Below, piece after piece: positions 16,704 through 25,599 of a stretch of 64,000 bases of DNA. The translations under genes and the position numbers were made by a program. Position 1 is the stretch's first letter. Every line of letters begins with the position of its first letter. The notes below the pieces were generated by a model. The model was given only the letters and a program-made list of their open reading frames with translations, was not told the origin of the DNA and searched no databases. The stretch is from an uncultured Pseudomonadota bacterium. GTDB taxonomy: Bacteria > Myxococcota_A > UBA796 > SXON01. The stretch is from positions 98,581 through 162,580 of the forward strand of contig CAIQVJ010000064.1 of NCBI GenBank assembly GCA_903875225.1, written 5' to 3'.

Positions 16704-17497
16704 GGCCCGCGAACCTGCCGGGGCTGGCCTTCGCGCGTATCTACGCCGTCGCATCGAACACGTTCCGCGAGGCGGTGCGCGACAAGGTGCTCTACAGCAT
16801 CCTGTTCTTCGCCGTGATCCTGCTGCTCGCCTCCCTTGGCCTTCGGGAGGTGGCGCTCGGTGATCGCGACAAGGTGGTGCGGGGCGTCGGACTCGGCGGC
16901 ATCTCGGTGATCGGGGCGATCATCGCGATCTTCCTGGGTGTGGGGCTCGTCTGGAAGGAGATCGAGCGCAAGACGATCTACACCCTCGCATCCAAGCCGC
17001 TGCCCCGCTGGCAGATCCTGCTCGGCAAGTACCTGGGGCTCTGGGCCACGCTCGCTGCGGAGGTCGGGATCCTCACCGTGATGTACACCCTGATCATCGG
17101 GTACCAGCAAGGCATGCCGGGCGCCGGGGTGTATCTGGCGATGGGCATGCTGATGCTGGAGCTCACGCTCGTGACAGCGTTCGCGACGTTGTTCTCCACG
17201 TTCGCCTCGCCGATGTCCGCGAGCGCCTACACCCTGTGCGTGTACGTGATCGGGCACTTCGCCGACGACCTGTACACCTTTGGGAAGGCGAGCAACAACC
17301 CTGCGTTTCAGTCATTCACGTTGGCGATGTACCGCGTCGTGCCCAACCTCGGGATGTTCAACGTGCGTACGGAGGCTGTGCACGGCATGGCCATCCCCGG
17401 CACCGAGGTGATGTGGGCAGCGGTCTATGCGCTGGGGTACACGGCGGCGGTGCTCGCCGTGGCGATGGCGGTGTTCGAGCGGCGGGACTTCAAGTGA
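16700..17497 (+). CDS. ABC-2 type transporter permease
   Basis: 265 residues with about six hydrophobic helices and a short cytoplasmic N-terminus (RIYAVASNTFREAVRDKVLYSILF), a pattern typical of ABC-2 permeases of the NosY/YhaP kind. The cytoplasmic loop WKEIERKTIYTLASKPLPRWQILLGKYLG is characteristic of this family. It is the last gene of the three-gene unit, coupled to its ATPase by ATGA, and ends four bases before a convergent exporter gene. The substrate is unknown. Confidence 0.9.
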   Translation: MRPANLPGLAFARIYAVASNTFREAVRDKVLYSILFFAVILLLASLGLREVALGDRDKVVRGVGLGGISVIGAIIAIFLGVGLVWKEIERKTIYTLASKPLPRWQILLGKYLGLWATLAAEVGILTVMYTLIIGYQQGMPGAGVYLAMGMLMLELTLVTAFATLFSTFASPMSASAYTLCVYVIGHFADDLYTFGKASNNPAFQSFTLAMYRVVPNLGMFNVRTEAVHGMAIPGTEVMWAAVYALGYTAAVLAVAMAVFERRDFK

Positions 17498-17501
17498 CGT
17501 C

Positions 17502-19268
17502 CTACGCGAACTGGCGCTCCACCAGCCGCTTGTAGGCGCCGTCCTGCGCCACGAGCTGCTCGTGCCGGCCTGACTCGATCACCCTGCCGTTCTCCACGAC
17601 CGCAACGGTGTCCGCGTCCCGCACGGTCGAGAGGCGGTGGGCGATGATCAACACCGTCCGGCCGATCATCAGGCGTTCGAGCGCCTCCTGCACCAGGTGC
17701 TCGCTCTCGGAGTCGAGCGCGCTGGTGGCCTCGTCGAGCACGAGCACGCGCGGGTCCTTCAGGATCGCCCGTGCGATGGCGATGCGCTGCTTCTGGCCGC
17801 CGGAGAGCCGCACCCCGCGCTCGCCGACGAGCGTGTCGTAGCCCTCGGGAAAGCCCTCGATGAAGGTGTGTGCGTTCGCGGCCCTCGCCGCCGCGATCAC
17901 CTGCTCGCGCGTGGCCTCCATGCGTCCGTACCGGATGTTCTCCTCGATTGAACAGGCGAAAAGAACGGGCTCCTGGGAGACGGTGCCGATCTGCTCACGC
18001 AGCCAGCGGGTGTCCAGGGTGCGCAGGTCGCGTCCGTCGAGGCTGACGGTGCCCGAGATGGGGTCGTAGAAGCGGGCGACCAGGGCCGCCACGGTGCTCT
18101 TTCCGGAGCCGGACGGTCCGACGAGCGCCAGGACCTTCCCCGGTTCGAGCACGAGGTTCATGTGCCGCATCACGGGGGCGTCCAGGCGCGTGGGGTAGGC
18201 GAAGTCCACGTCGTCGAGCACGAGCCGCCCGCCCACCATCGCGGGGCGCTCGCCCCCGGGGGCTTCGCCCACGGGCACCCGGTCCATCAGCTCGAACACC
18301 CGGGTGCTCGCCCCGAGTGCCCGATTGAAGTCGGCATACAAGCTTGACAGCGCTCCGAGGGAGAAGCCCAGGACGATGGTGTAGAGCATGAACGAGTTCA
18401 GGTCGCCGAGCGTGAGGCTCCCGTCGATCACCTCGTTGCCGCCGAACCAGAGCACCAGCGCCACCGCGCCGAAGCCGGCAAAGCCCATGGCGCCCTGGAA
18501 GGTGCCATAGGTGAGCGCGAGCCGGCGCCCCATCTGGAACGCGACGTCCACGCGCGAGCCGTACCGGTCCACCTCGAAGGTCTCCCGGGCAAAGCTCCGT
18601 ACCGTTCGGATGTTGCCGAGCGTCTCGTCCGCCACCTCGCTGGCCTGCGCAAGGGCATCCTGCGTGGACTTCGAGAGGCTGCGCACCCTCCGGGCAAAGA
18701 GCATCGCCCCGATCGCGACGAACGGTACGACGGCCAGCATCACGAGGGTGAGCTTCCAGCTCGTCCACAGCAGCACGGTCAGGCTGCCGAGCGCCTGAAC
18801 CAGGAATCGGAGCGCCATCGAGATGTTCACGGTCACGCCGTTCTGGATGACGTTCGTGTCCGCCGACAGTCGGTTGAGCAGCTCCCCGGTGCGCTGCGCA
18901 TCGAAGAAGCCGATCTCCTGCGCGACGATGCGGTCGTAGAGATCCCGGCGGAGTCGGGCGACGACGCGCTCCCCGGCGAGCGTGAAGAGCCACGACCGCA
19001 GAAAGCCGAACAGGCCCACGAGCACGAACAGCCCGAGCATCTCCTCGACGGTCGTCTTGAGGATCTCGCGGCCATTCGGCTGGTTCACCGCATCGGTGAG
19101 AATGCGGACGCCCTGCGGGCCCACCAGCGAGAGTGAGCTTCCGAGCAGGAGCGCGAGGGTCGCGACCGCAAGCATGCCGAATTCGGGCTTTGCGAGGGAG
19201 AAGAGTCGGGCCCAGGAGGTGCTGTGGGCCGTGTGGGTGGACGTCGGGACTGCAGTGTCGGGCGGCAT
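17502..19268 (-). CDS. MsbA-like ABC exporter (fused membrane and ATPase domains)
   Basis: 588 residues from the ATG at 19268; the frame continues upstream, but that part is not membrane-like. Six transmembrane helices (about 35-310) are followed by an ATPase with Walker A GPSGSGKST (about 383), signature LSGGQKQRIAIARAIL (about 485), Walker B VLVLDEATSALD and the H-loop IIAHRLSTV. Half-transporters of this ABCB/MsbA class dimerise to flip lipids, lipid A precursors, drugs or peptides outward. The loop YDRIVAQEIGFFDAQRTGELLNRLSADTNV is the classic coupling helix. It appears monocistronic. Confidence 0.93.
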   Translation of the reverse strand: MPPDTAVPTSTHTAHSTSWARLFSLAKPEFGMLAVATLALLLGSSLSLVGPQGVRILTDAVNQPNGREILKTTVEEMLGLFVLVGLFGFLRSWLFTLAGERVVARLRRDLYDRIVAQEIGFFDAQRTGELLNRLSADTNVIQNGVTVNISMALRFLVQALGSLTVLLWTSWKLTLVMLAVVPFVAIGAMLFARRVRSLSKSTQDALAQASEVADETLGNIRTVRSFARETFEVDRYGSRVDVAFQMGRRLALTYGTFQGAMGFAGFGAVALVLWFGGNEVIDGSLTLGDLNSFMLYTIVLGFSLGALSSLYADFNRALGASTRVFELMDRVPVGEAPGGERPAMVGGRLVLDDVDFAYPTRLDAPVMRHMNLVLEPGKVLALVGPSGSGKSTVAALVARFYDPISGTVSLDGRDLRTLDTRWLREQIGTVSQEPVLFACSIEENIRYGRMEATREQVIAAARAANAHTFIEGFPEGYDTLVGERGVRLSGGQKQRIAIARAILKDPRVLVLDEATSALDSESEHLVQEALERLMIGRTVLIIAHRLSTVRDADTVAVVENGRVIESGRHEQLVAQDGAYKRLVERQFA

Positions 19269-19401
19269 GGCGGCAAGGGTGCACACGGATCGGCCTGCGG
19301 CCAGCGCGTACACCCGCGGTCTTTCTGCGTAGGGCGCGCGTTGGGGCGTGCGTTAGATCGCCACCCCGTTCCACCCGCGCCCCTGGCGCATCGGAGTCTT
19401 C

Positions 19402-20601
19402 ATGTCCCTCTCCGTTCAGAATCGCGAAGTCGTCATCCTCTCGGCCGTCCGCACCGCGTTCGGCACCCAGGGCGGCGCGCTCAAGGACTTCAGCGCCCAG
19501 GACATCGCGGTGCCCACGGCCGTTGAAGCCATGAAGCGCGCGGGGGTCTCCCCCGAAGACATCGATCAGGCGATCTACGGCAACGTGCTGCAGACCAGCA
19601 ACGACGCCATCTACGGCGCCCGCCACGTCGCGCTCAAGGCCGGCGTGCCCCACAGCGTGCCGGCGCTCACCCTCAACCGCCTGTGCGGCTCCGGGTTCCA
19701 GGCCATCATCACCGCGGCCGAGCAGATCCTCACGGGTCAGGCGAGCGTGGTGCTCGCGGGCGGCATGGAGAACATGAGCATGGCGCCCCACGTCATCCAT
19801 GGGATGCGCGATGGCGCCGCCAAGTTCGGGCGCCCGCCGGTGCTCAAGGATCTGCTGTGGGAGTGCCTCACCGACACGTACACCGGGCTGGCGATGGCGC
19901 AGACGGCCGAGAAGCTCGGCGAGCAGTTCGGCCTCACGCGCGAAGCGGTGGACGAGGTCGCCATCGCGAGCCAGGAGCGCTGGTTCGCCGCGAACGAGGC
20001 CGGCCGGTTCAAGGACGAGATCATCGATTTCGTCATCAAGAGCAAGAAAGGCGACATCATCTTCAACAAGGACGAGCACCCGCGCCGCTCGGACATGGCC
20101 GCGCTCGCCAAGCTGCCGGCGTACTTCAAGAAGGACGGCCTCGTCACCGCGGGCAATGCCTCCGGCATCTGCGACGGTGCGGCCAGCCTCGTCGTCGCCG
20201 ACGCCAAGTGGGCCGAGAAGCGCGGCCTCACCCCGCTCGCGCGCATCGTGAGCTGGGGAGTCGCCGGCTGCGACCCGACGATCATGGGCATCGGCCCGGT
20301 CCCCGCGTCCAAGCGCGCGATGGAGATCGCGGGCCTCACGGTCGCCGACCTCGCGCTGGCCGAGGTCAACGAGGCGTTCGCACCGCAGTACCTCTCCTGC
20401 GAGAAGGCCCTCGGGCTCGACCGCGCGCTCACCAACGTGAACGGCGGCGCCATCTCGCTCGGCCACCCGCTCGGCGCCTCGGGCGCACGCATCACCAGCA
20501 CGCTCGTGCACGAGCTGCGCCGCCGTAAGGCGCGCTACGGCCTCGGCAGCGCCTGCATCGGCGGCGGCCAGGGCATCGCGATCATCGTCGAAGGGTTGTA
20601 G
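19402..20601 (+). CDS. Acetyl-CoA acetyltransferase (thiolase)
   Basis: 399-residue thiolase. The nucleophile is C95 in LNRLCGSGFQ, the catalytic His is H355 in SLGHPLGASGAR, and the second acid/base Cys is C385 in GSACIGGGQG, all intact. The pattern favours a degradative or biosynthetic acetoacetyl-CoA or 3-ketoacyl-CoA thiolase; chain-length preference is unclear. A CGGAGTC ribosome site lies just before the ATG, with a GTTAG box about 45 bases further upstream. No beta-oxidation partner genes are adjacent. Confidence 0.94.
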   Translation: MSLSVQNREVVILSAVRTAFGTQGGALKDFSAQDIAVPTAVEAMKRAGVSPEDIDQAIYGNVLQTSNDAIYGARHVALKAGVPHSVPALTLNRLCGSGFQAIITAAEQILTGQASVVLAGGMENMSMAPHVIHGMRDGAAKFGRPPVLKDLLWECLTDTYTGLAMAQTAEKLGEQFGLTREAVDEVAIASQERWFAANEAGRFKDEIIDFVIKSKKGDIIFNKDEHPRRSDMAALAKLPAYFKKDGLVTAGNASGICDGAASLVVADAKWAEKRGLTPLARIVSWGVAGCDPTIMGIGPVPASKRAMEIAGLTVADLALAEVNEAFAPQYLSCEKALGLDRALTNVNGGAISLGHPLGASGARITSTLVHELRRRKARYGLGSACIGGGQGIAIIVEGL

Positions 20602-20634
20602 GCCCCCACGCACCAGACGGGCTAGGGCCCCCCG

Positions 20635-22140
20635 ATGGCCCTGCCCCGTGCGCTCGCTGCCCCGATCCTGCACCGCAAGGCGCTGGAGCGAGGCCGTGTG
20701 TTCCCGGGTGGGCGCCCGCGCCGGATCGCGATGGTGTACCCATCGCCCTACCGCGCGGGCATGTCCTCGCTCGGGTACCAGTGGATCGCGAACCTGCTCG
20801 CCGAGCGCGGGTTCTCGGTGGAGCGGGTGTTTTTGCCCGACGACCTGGAGGCCTGGCGCAAGGCCCGCCAGGTGCCCGTGTCGGAGGAGACCCTCACGCC
20901 GCTCACCGAGTTTCCGCTCTGGTGCGTGAGCCTGGCGTATGAGCTCGAGCTGGTGGGACTCATCGAGCTCCTCAGGATGTGCGGGATCGCGCCGCTGCGT
21001 CGACACCGGGCGCCGCAAGACCCGACGATCCTGCTCGGCGGCCCGCTCACCTTCTCGAACCCGTTGCCCGCCGCACCCTTCTGCGACGGCATGATCCTCG
21101 GGGAGGCCGATGACTACGTCGCGGACGTGTGCGACGCGTTCTTCGACGACGGGGACCTGGAGGTCCTCTCCCGAACACCCGGCGGCTACCTGCCGTACCT
21201 CCACGGGGAGGTGCTCCCGCCCATCGCGCGGTCTGCAGACGCGCACCTGCCCGCCCACTCGCGGATCTGGACGCCGGAGACGGAGCTGCACGACATGTTC
21301 CTCATCGAAGGGGAGCGTGGTTGCCACCGCACCTGCACGTTCTGCGTGATGCGGCGGGACACCACCCCCGAGACCGGGGGGCGTGCAGGCGGCATGCGGC
21401 TCGTCACCCCCGAGCGGTTGATGGAGCTCGTGCCGACCGACGCCCCGCGGGTTGGGCTGGTCGGCGCGGCGATCTCGGATCATCCGCAGCTGGTGCCCCT
21501 CCTGGAGGCGCTGATCGAGGCCGGGAAGGGCATCGGGATCTCGTCGTTGCGGGGGGATCGTGTGGCCTTGAAGCCCGACATCCCGCGCCTGTTGCGGCTG
21601 GGCGGGTATTCCACCCTCACGGTGGCGAGCGACGCTGCGAGCCAGCGCCTGCGTCGTACGCTCGCGAAAGGCACGACGGAGGCGCAGCTGGTGGCCTGTG
21701 CCGAGGCGGCGAAGGAGCACAAGTACCGCCTGCTCAAGGTGTACATGATGCTGGGGGTGCCGGACGAGCAGGATGATGACCTGGAGGAGCTGATCGCGTC
21801 GACGCGCAAGCTCGCGACCATCCACCCCGTCGCGTTGGGCGTCGCGGCGTTCGTGGCCAAGCGGAACACGCCGTTGGACGGCGCGCCGTTCGCCGGGGTT
21901 GCGGTGGTGGAGAAGCGCCTGGAGCGCCTGCGGGCCGGGCTGCGGGGGGTGCGCGCAGAGGTCCGGCCGGCTTCGGCGCGGTGGGCCTGGGTGGAGTTCC
22001 AGCTGGCCACGGCGGGCTGGGAAGGCGGCGAGGCCTGCCTGCGGGCGACCGAGGACGGCGGGGGCTATTCGGCGTGGAAGCGAGCGTTCGGCGTCGGCGG
22101 GTTTTCTGCTCCGTGGCGCCTCGAGGCGGAAGCGCGGTGA
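20635..22140 (+). CDS. B12-binding-type radical SAM protein
   Basis: 501 residues. The N-terminal 200 residues look like a cobalamin-binding-like Rossmann module (IAMVYPSPYRAGMSSLGYQW, then ILLGGPLTFSNPLPAAPFCD). The radical SAM core has the CX3CX2C cluster site at C230, C234 and C237 (RGCHRTCTFCVMR), followed by the GLVGAAISDHPQL and LRRTLAKGTTE strands of the barrel. This layout is common among uncharacterised radical SAM proteins; the reaction is not known. It starts with a TAGGGC box six bases before the ATG. Confidence 0.88.
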   Translation: MALPRALAAPILHRKALERGRVFPGGRPRRIAMVYPSPYRAGMSSLGYQWIANLLAERGFSVERVFLPDDLEAWRKARQVPVSEETLTPLTEFPLWCVSLAYELELVGLIELLRMCGIAPLRRHRAPQDPTILLGGPLTFSNPLPAAPFCDGMILGEADDYVADVCDAFFDDGDLEVLSRTPGGYLPYLHGEVLPPIARSADAHLPAHSRIWTPETELHDMFLIEGERGCHRTCTFCVMRRDTTPETGGRAGGMRLVTPERLMELVPTDAPRVGLVGAAISDHPQLVPLLEALIEAGKGIGISSLRGDRVALKPDIPRLLRLGGYSTLTVASDAASQRLRRTLAKGTTEAQLVACAEAAKEHKYRLLKVYMMLGVPDEQDDDLEELIASTRKLATIHPVALGVAAFVAKRNTPLDGAPFAGVAVVEKRLERLRAGLRGVRAEVRPASARWAWVEFQLATAGWEGGEACLRATEDGGGYSAWKRAFGVGGFSAPWRLEAEAR

Positions 22141-22183
22141 CCGCTGCCGGGTGTTCACGCGGCGGCGCCGATAAGCGTCCCGG

Positions 22184-22744
22184 ATGAACTCCACGCGAAC
22201 CTGCGGCTGGTGCACGACGTCCACCCTCGACGTCACGCTCACGAACTGCCCGAACTGTGGCGGGCCGCTCCCTCCGGTGCCCGAGTCCAACGATGGGGTG
22301 CGCACGCTCAGGTTGCCTCCGGAGCCGCCTCGCGCACCGCGCAAGCTGCCCGACGCGTACCGGAACCGGCTCCTGGTGTGGAAGAACGTGCTGGTGATCA
22401 TCGGCGGGGTCTTCACGATCTGCCTCGGATGGACCGTGATCTTCGCGCTCATCGGGGCGCCGATGCTCTACATCGGCTGGACGCGCGCCCAGGGCAAGCT
22501 TAAGGCGCTCACGCTGGGGCAGGCGGTGCCCGGGCGGATCGTGGACGTGGACCGCGACATGAGCGTGACCATCAACAACAAGAACCCCTGGAAGCTCACC
22601 TATCGCTACACGGCGGGCGGCGGCACGCGGGAGGGGTGGGTGCACGCATGGCAGCGCCCGGAGCTGTTCCCTGAGGATCCGGTGTGGGTCGTCTGGGGTC
22701 CGGACGACCCCGAGACGAGCTGTCTCTGGCCGCCGTTGGTGTAG
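22184..22744 (+). CDS. Small membrane protein with N-terminal zinc ribbon
   Basis: 186 residues. A short CGWC...CPNC ribbon occupies residues 7-25 (CGWCTTSTLDVTLTNCPNCGG), followed by a Pro-rich linker, two hydrophobic helices (about 66-100: LVIIGGVFTICLGWTVIFAL and onward) and a soluble beta domain that resembles the extracytoplasmic part of DUF3592-type proteins (AVPGRIVDVDRDMSV, then LTYRYTAGGGTREG). Function unknown. A TAAGCG box lies six bases before the ATG. It converges on the GT-C protein gene. Confidence 0.8.
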   Translation: MNSTRTCGWCTTSTLDVTLTNCPNCGGPLPPVPESNDGVRTLRLPPEPPRAPRKLPDAYRNRLLVWKNVLVIIGGVFTICLGWTVIFALIGAPMLYIGWTRAQGKLKALTLGQAVPGRIVDVDRDMSVTINNKNPWKLTYRYTAGGGTREGWVHAWQRPELFPEDPVWVVWGPDDPETSCLWPPLV

Positions 22745-22749
22745 GCGCG

Positions 22750-22775
22750 CCCGCCCGGTTCCCTACCGGGGCGGG
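22750..22775. terminator. Hairpin between convergent genes
   Basis: CCCGCCCGGT (22750-22759) pairs with ACCGGGGCGGG (22765-22775), with one bulged G, around a TCCCT loop. It sits just after one stop codon and overlaps the last codons of the convergent gene. Lacking a T-run, it is a weak candidate bidirectional terminator. Confidence 0.4.
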
Positions 22776-24130
22776 AGCGCGGCCGGCACCCAGCCCTCCG
22801 GGTTCTGGCCGACGACGCGCACGACGCGGGACTGCACCTCGCCGACCGCCCAGGTGGTCACCCCCTGCACGTTCAGGGCGTGCTCCAGCCTGCGCGAGGG
22901 TTCACCGTAGGTGGAGGCGATGAACAGGTCACCCGTCGCGATCTGCGCCGGGATCGTCCCGAAGTCGTACACCTTCACGCCAGGGAGCGCCGGCTGCCCG
23001 GTCCAACTGCGGCCGACGCCGGCTGCGGCGTAGCTGCCGGCCCACGCGGTCTCCCCGGGGCCGATCGACTCGAACGCCGCGCGGTCCGCGTAGGCGCTGT
23101 CCACGCCCGCCATCGACCCCTCCGGCCCGTGGACGTGCATGCGGTGCAGCCAGTAGAGCTGCAAGACCGCCAGCGGATGGTCGAGGCGCGAGGCGGTCGT
23201 CACCACGTAGAGCGCGACTGCGGGCGAGAGGTAGCGGAGGTGCGTGAACGCGTCCTCGGTGCCGGCGGTGGCGTCGTAGCGCACGCTCGCGAAGAACACG
23301 CAGAACGTGACGATCAGGCTCGTCTCCACCGGTGCGGCGAGGAGGCCCGCCGCGCCCAGCACCAGGAGCGCGCGGCCCTGGTCGAACGCCACGAACCGGA
23401 AGATGCCGAGCGTGTTCTCGCCGAACTGGGCCCACGTGGTCGGCGACTGGGTGGCCGCGGCGAGCCCGCCGTGAGCGCCTGCCCAGGCTGCGATCGCGGC
23501 CAGCGGGGCCAGGGCCTGCAGCGGGAGCTGCCGCCGCCGTGCTCCTGCGACGAGCGCGGGCACGATCAGGAGCGCGCCCGGCTCCTTGCACCACGTGGCC
23601 ACTGCCGCGACGAGCGCGAACAGGCTCCACGTGTTCCAGCGGAGCGCGACGAGCGCCCAGGGGATGCAGGCCAGCAGCGGAAGATCGAGCTCGGGCCGCA
23701 GAAGCTGCGCGAGTACGCTCGGGATCGCCCACACCAGGAGGCCGGCCCAGGCCCGCCCCTGGCTCTCTGCCAGGGCGACGAACCCGAGTCCGGCGAGGGC
23801 TGCGGGAAGAACGCACGCTGCGCGCACGCTGCCGAGGCGGATGCCGGCCTTGAGGAACAGCGCCATCCACCAGAACCAGAGCGGCGGGTGCGCGGTATCG
23901 GGCAGGCCGTCCTTCCATTGCGGTGGCATCGGGGCCCCCGGGGCCTCCACGGCGGCCGGGAGCGGGCCCTCTGCGGCGAGTACGAGTCCGGTCTCGGACT
24001 CCTGGATCGCCGTCGGCACGAACCAGAACAGGGAGTCCTCCACGAGCGGGGCGGACCAGTGCGCCGCGAGCCACAGCACGGGGATCAGCGCGCCGAGGGC
24101 GTACCAGAGGGTGCGGAGGCGGGCGGACAT
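22763..24130 (-). CDS. GT-C-type glycosyltransferase-like membrane protein
   Basis: 455 residues with about ten hydrophobic helices. The first extracytoplasmic loop (residues about 25-80) contains ...VEDSLFWFVPTAIQ... and then GLPDTAHPPLWFWWMALFLK, the HPPL pattern of dolichyl-phosphate-mannose-mannosyltransferase-like (GT39/GT83) proteins that use polyprenyl-phosphate sugars outside the membrane. The C-terminal 130 residues form a soluble periplasmic domain. The acceptor and sugar are unknown. A TTAGGC box lies six bases before the ATG at 24130. It is one of four GT-C-like genes in the window. Confidence 0.78.
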   Translation of the reverse strand: MSARLRTLWYALGALIPVLWLAAHWSAPLVEDSLFWFVPTAIQESETGLVLAAEGPLPAAVEAPGAPMPPQWKDGLPDTAHPPLWFWWMALFLKAGIRLGSVRAACVLPAALAGLGFVALAESQGRAWAGLLVWAIPSVLAQLLRPELDLPLLACIPWALVALRWNTWSLFALVAAVATWCKEPGALLIVPALVAGARRRQLPLQALAPLAAIAAWAGAHGGLAAATQSPTTWAQFGENTLGIFRFVAFDQGRALLVLGAAGLLAAPVETSLIVTFCVFFASVRYDATAGTEDAFTHLRYLSPAVALYVVTTASRLDHPLAVLQLYWLHRMHVHGPEGSMAGVDSAYADRAAFESIGPGETAWAGSYAAAGVGRSWTGQPALPGVKVYDFGTIPAQIATGDLFIASTYGEPSRRLEHALNVQGVTTWAVGEVQSRVVRVVGQNPEGWVPAALPPR

Positions 24131-24295
24131 GCTGCGGCCTAACGTACGCCCTTTCTTGCCGATCGGAGGTTGAGCATCGGATGACGAGGCGACTCGAGGG
24201 CGGTGTCGAGTCGGCCCACGCCGGTGTTCACGGGCGGCCGACGGCCCGGTCTGGCAGCGATCCGGCCCCGATAGCCCGCCAACGAACGCCGGTGC
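24131..24295. other. Intergenic spacer
   Basis: 165 bases between two minus-strand genes. Apart from the GCCTAA box (24137-24142) belonging to the GT-C gene, I see no gene, strong hairpin or repeat here. Confidence 0.5.
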
Positions 24296-24718
24296 TCAGC
24301 GCTTGCGGCGAACCGTGAACACAGCCGCCAGGGCGGAGAGCAGGAAGCCGGCCGATCCCGGGGCTGCCGCACACCCGCTGGTCCCGTCTGGCGTCTGCTC
24401 ACGATCCGGCGCGTACAGGCTCACGGAATCCGGGGTCGAGTCGAGCGTGCCATCGTTGACGACGAGCTCGAAGGTGTAGGGCCCGGCGCCGGGCACGATG
24501 AACGAAGGCTCGGCGGTGGGGCCGTCTGCGAGGCTCACCGGTGCGCCCACGGTCTGGGTCCAATGGTAGGTGAGCGGCTCGCCGTCTGCGTCGGTGGAGC
24601 CCGTGCCGTTCAGGACCACGGTGTCCCCCGGGTATGCGAGCACGCCGAGACCCGCCTCTGCAACGGGGGCCGTGCCGGCCGCGAGGGCGGGGAGCACGAG
24701 GGTGACGAGAAGGGACAT
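24296..24718 (-). CDS. Secreted PKD-like domain protein with MYXO-CTERM-type tail
   Basis: 140 residues from the ATG at 24718. A signal peptide (SLLVTLVLPALAAGTA) is followed by one immunoglobulin-like PKD domain (residues about 22-105; GVLAYPGDTVVLNGTGSTD and GPYTFELVVNDGTLDS). Then come a short spacer and a C-terminal tail: SGCAAAPGS, a hydrophobic helix and RRKR. That tripartite Gly-Cys/helix/basic tail is the MYXO-CTERM sorting signal known from Myxococcota, processed at the Cys for surface anchoring. It is the strongest taxonomic clue in the window. A GTTACCC box precedes the start. Confidence 0.8.
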   Translation of the reverse strand: MSLLVTLVLPALAAGTAPVAEAGLGVLAYPGDTVVLNGTGSTDADGEPLTYHWTQTVGAPVSLADGPTAEPSFIVPGAGPYTFELVVNDGTLDSTPDSVSLYAPDREQTPDGTSGCAAAPGSAGFLLSALAAVFTVRRKR

Positions 24719-24845
24719 GGGTGCGACCGGGTAACATGGATGGTTCCCCGCCGCGCGCGGTGAGCCGGGGCGGGTTAGCCGGGTAGTCCAGCGATCCCAC
24801 ACCCGCCAATTTGCTGGTTTTCTCCGCCTTCCCTTTGGAGTTCCC

Positions 24846-25559
24846 ATGGGCTTCTTCGACCGAATCGGCAACCTCTGGAACGGCTTCTGGGGCCTGTGGA
24901 TCAGCGGCAAGGAGTCCAAGAACCCCGAGGCCGTCTATGAGGCGGCGATCGACGAGCGGATCAAGAAGCACCGGGACCTGAAGAAGGCCGTGAGCGGCAT
25001 CGTGTACCTGCGCAACAAGATCTCGACGGAGCTGGAGACCAAGGAGCGGGAGCTCAAGGAAGTGAACGGACAGCTCCCTGTCGCGATCGAGAGCGGGGAC
25101 GACGACGTCGCCATCGTGCTGCTCACCAAGAAGAACGAGCTGGAGAAGGCGCTCGAACAGCTCAAGGTCGACTCCGAGAAGGTCACGGCGCAGGCGAACG
25201 ACGCCAAGGACTCCCTCGTCGCGTTCCAGGGCGAGATCGAGAAGCTCAAGCGCGAGCGCGACGAGATGCTGGCGAAAAAGGCGACTGCGGAGGCGCGGAT
25301 CCAGATCCAGGAGACGCTCGACGGCCTCTCCACCGACGCGGACATCAAGGCGCTGGAGAACGTGCGCGAGCACATCCACAAGATGCAGGCCGAGGCCGAC
25401 ATCGGCACCGAGATGAAGGCGGACTCGCTCGACTCGCGGTTGGCGAAGGTCAAGGCCAAGGCGCAGGACGCCACGGCAAAGTCGCAGCTTGACGAGCTCA
25501 AGAAGCAGATGGCGGCCCGAAACGCTGCGGCCGAGGGCGCAGTCAAGAAGACGATGTGA
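24846..25559 (+). CDS. pspA: PspA/IM30-family membrane-stress protein
   Basis: 237 residues, almost entirely charged alpha-helical coiled coil, with an amphipathic N-terminal helix (MGFFDRIGNLWNGFWGLWIS) that would insert into stressed inner membranes. PspA/IM30 proteins oligomerise into ESCRT-III-like rods that preserve membrane integrity and proton motive force. The length fits, and the heptad-like pattern runs from about residue 30 to 225. A GGAG ribosome site 6 nt upstream (CTTTGGAGTTCCC) suggests strong translation. It precedes a large GT-C membrane protein by 40 bp, possibly by read-through. Confidence 0.85.
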   Translation: MGFFDRIGNLWNGFWGLWISGKESKNPEAVYEAAIDERIKKHRDLKKAVSGIVYLRNKISTELETKERELKEVNGQLPVAIESGDDDVAIVLLTKKNELEKALEQLKVDSEKVTAQANDAKDSLVAFQGEIEKLKRERDEMLAKKATAEARIQIQETLDGLSTDADIKALENVREHIHKMQAEADIGTEMKADSLDSRLAKVKAKAQDATAKSQLDELKKQMAARNAAAEGAVKKTM

Positions 25560-25599
25560 TCGGGCACGGGCCACAGGCGCAGTAAACGAGAGCTCGGAG

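Noticed and set aside
17995..22452. 1485-codon minus-strand open frame
   Set aside because: It runs antisense to the thiolase and radical SAM genes and crosses the ABC exporter gene in another frame; it has the Arg/Pro/Gly-rich shadow composition of GC-rich DNA.
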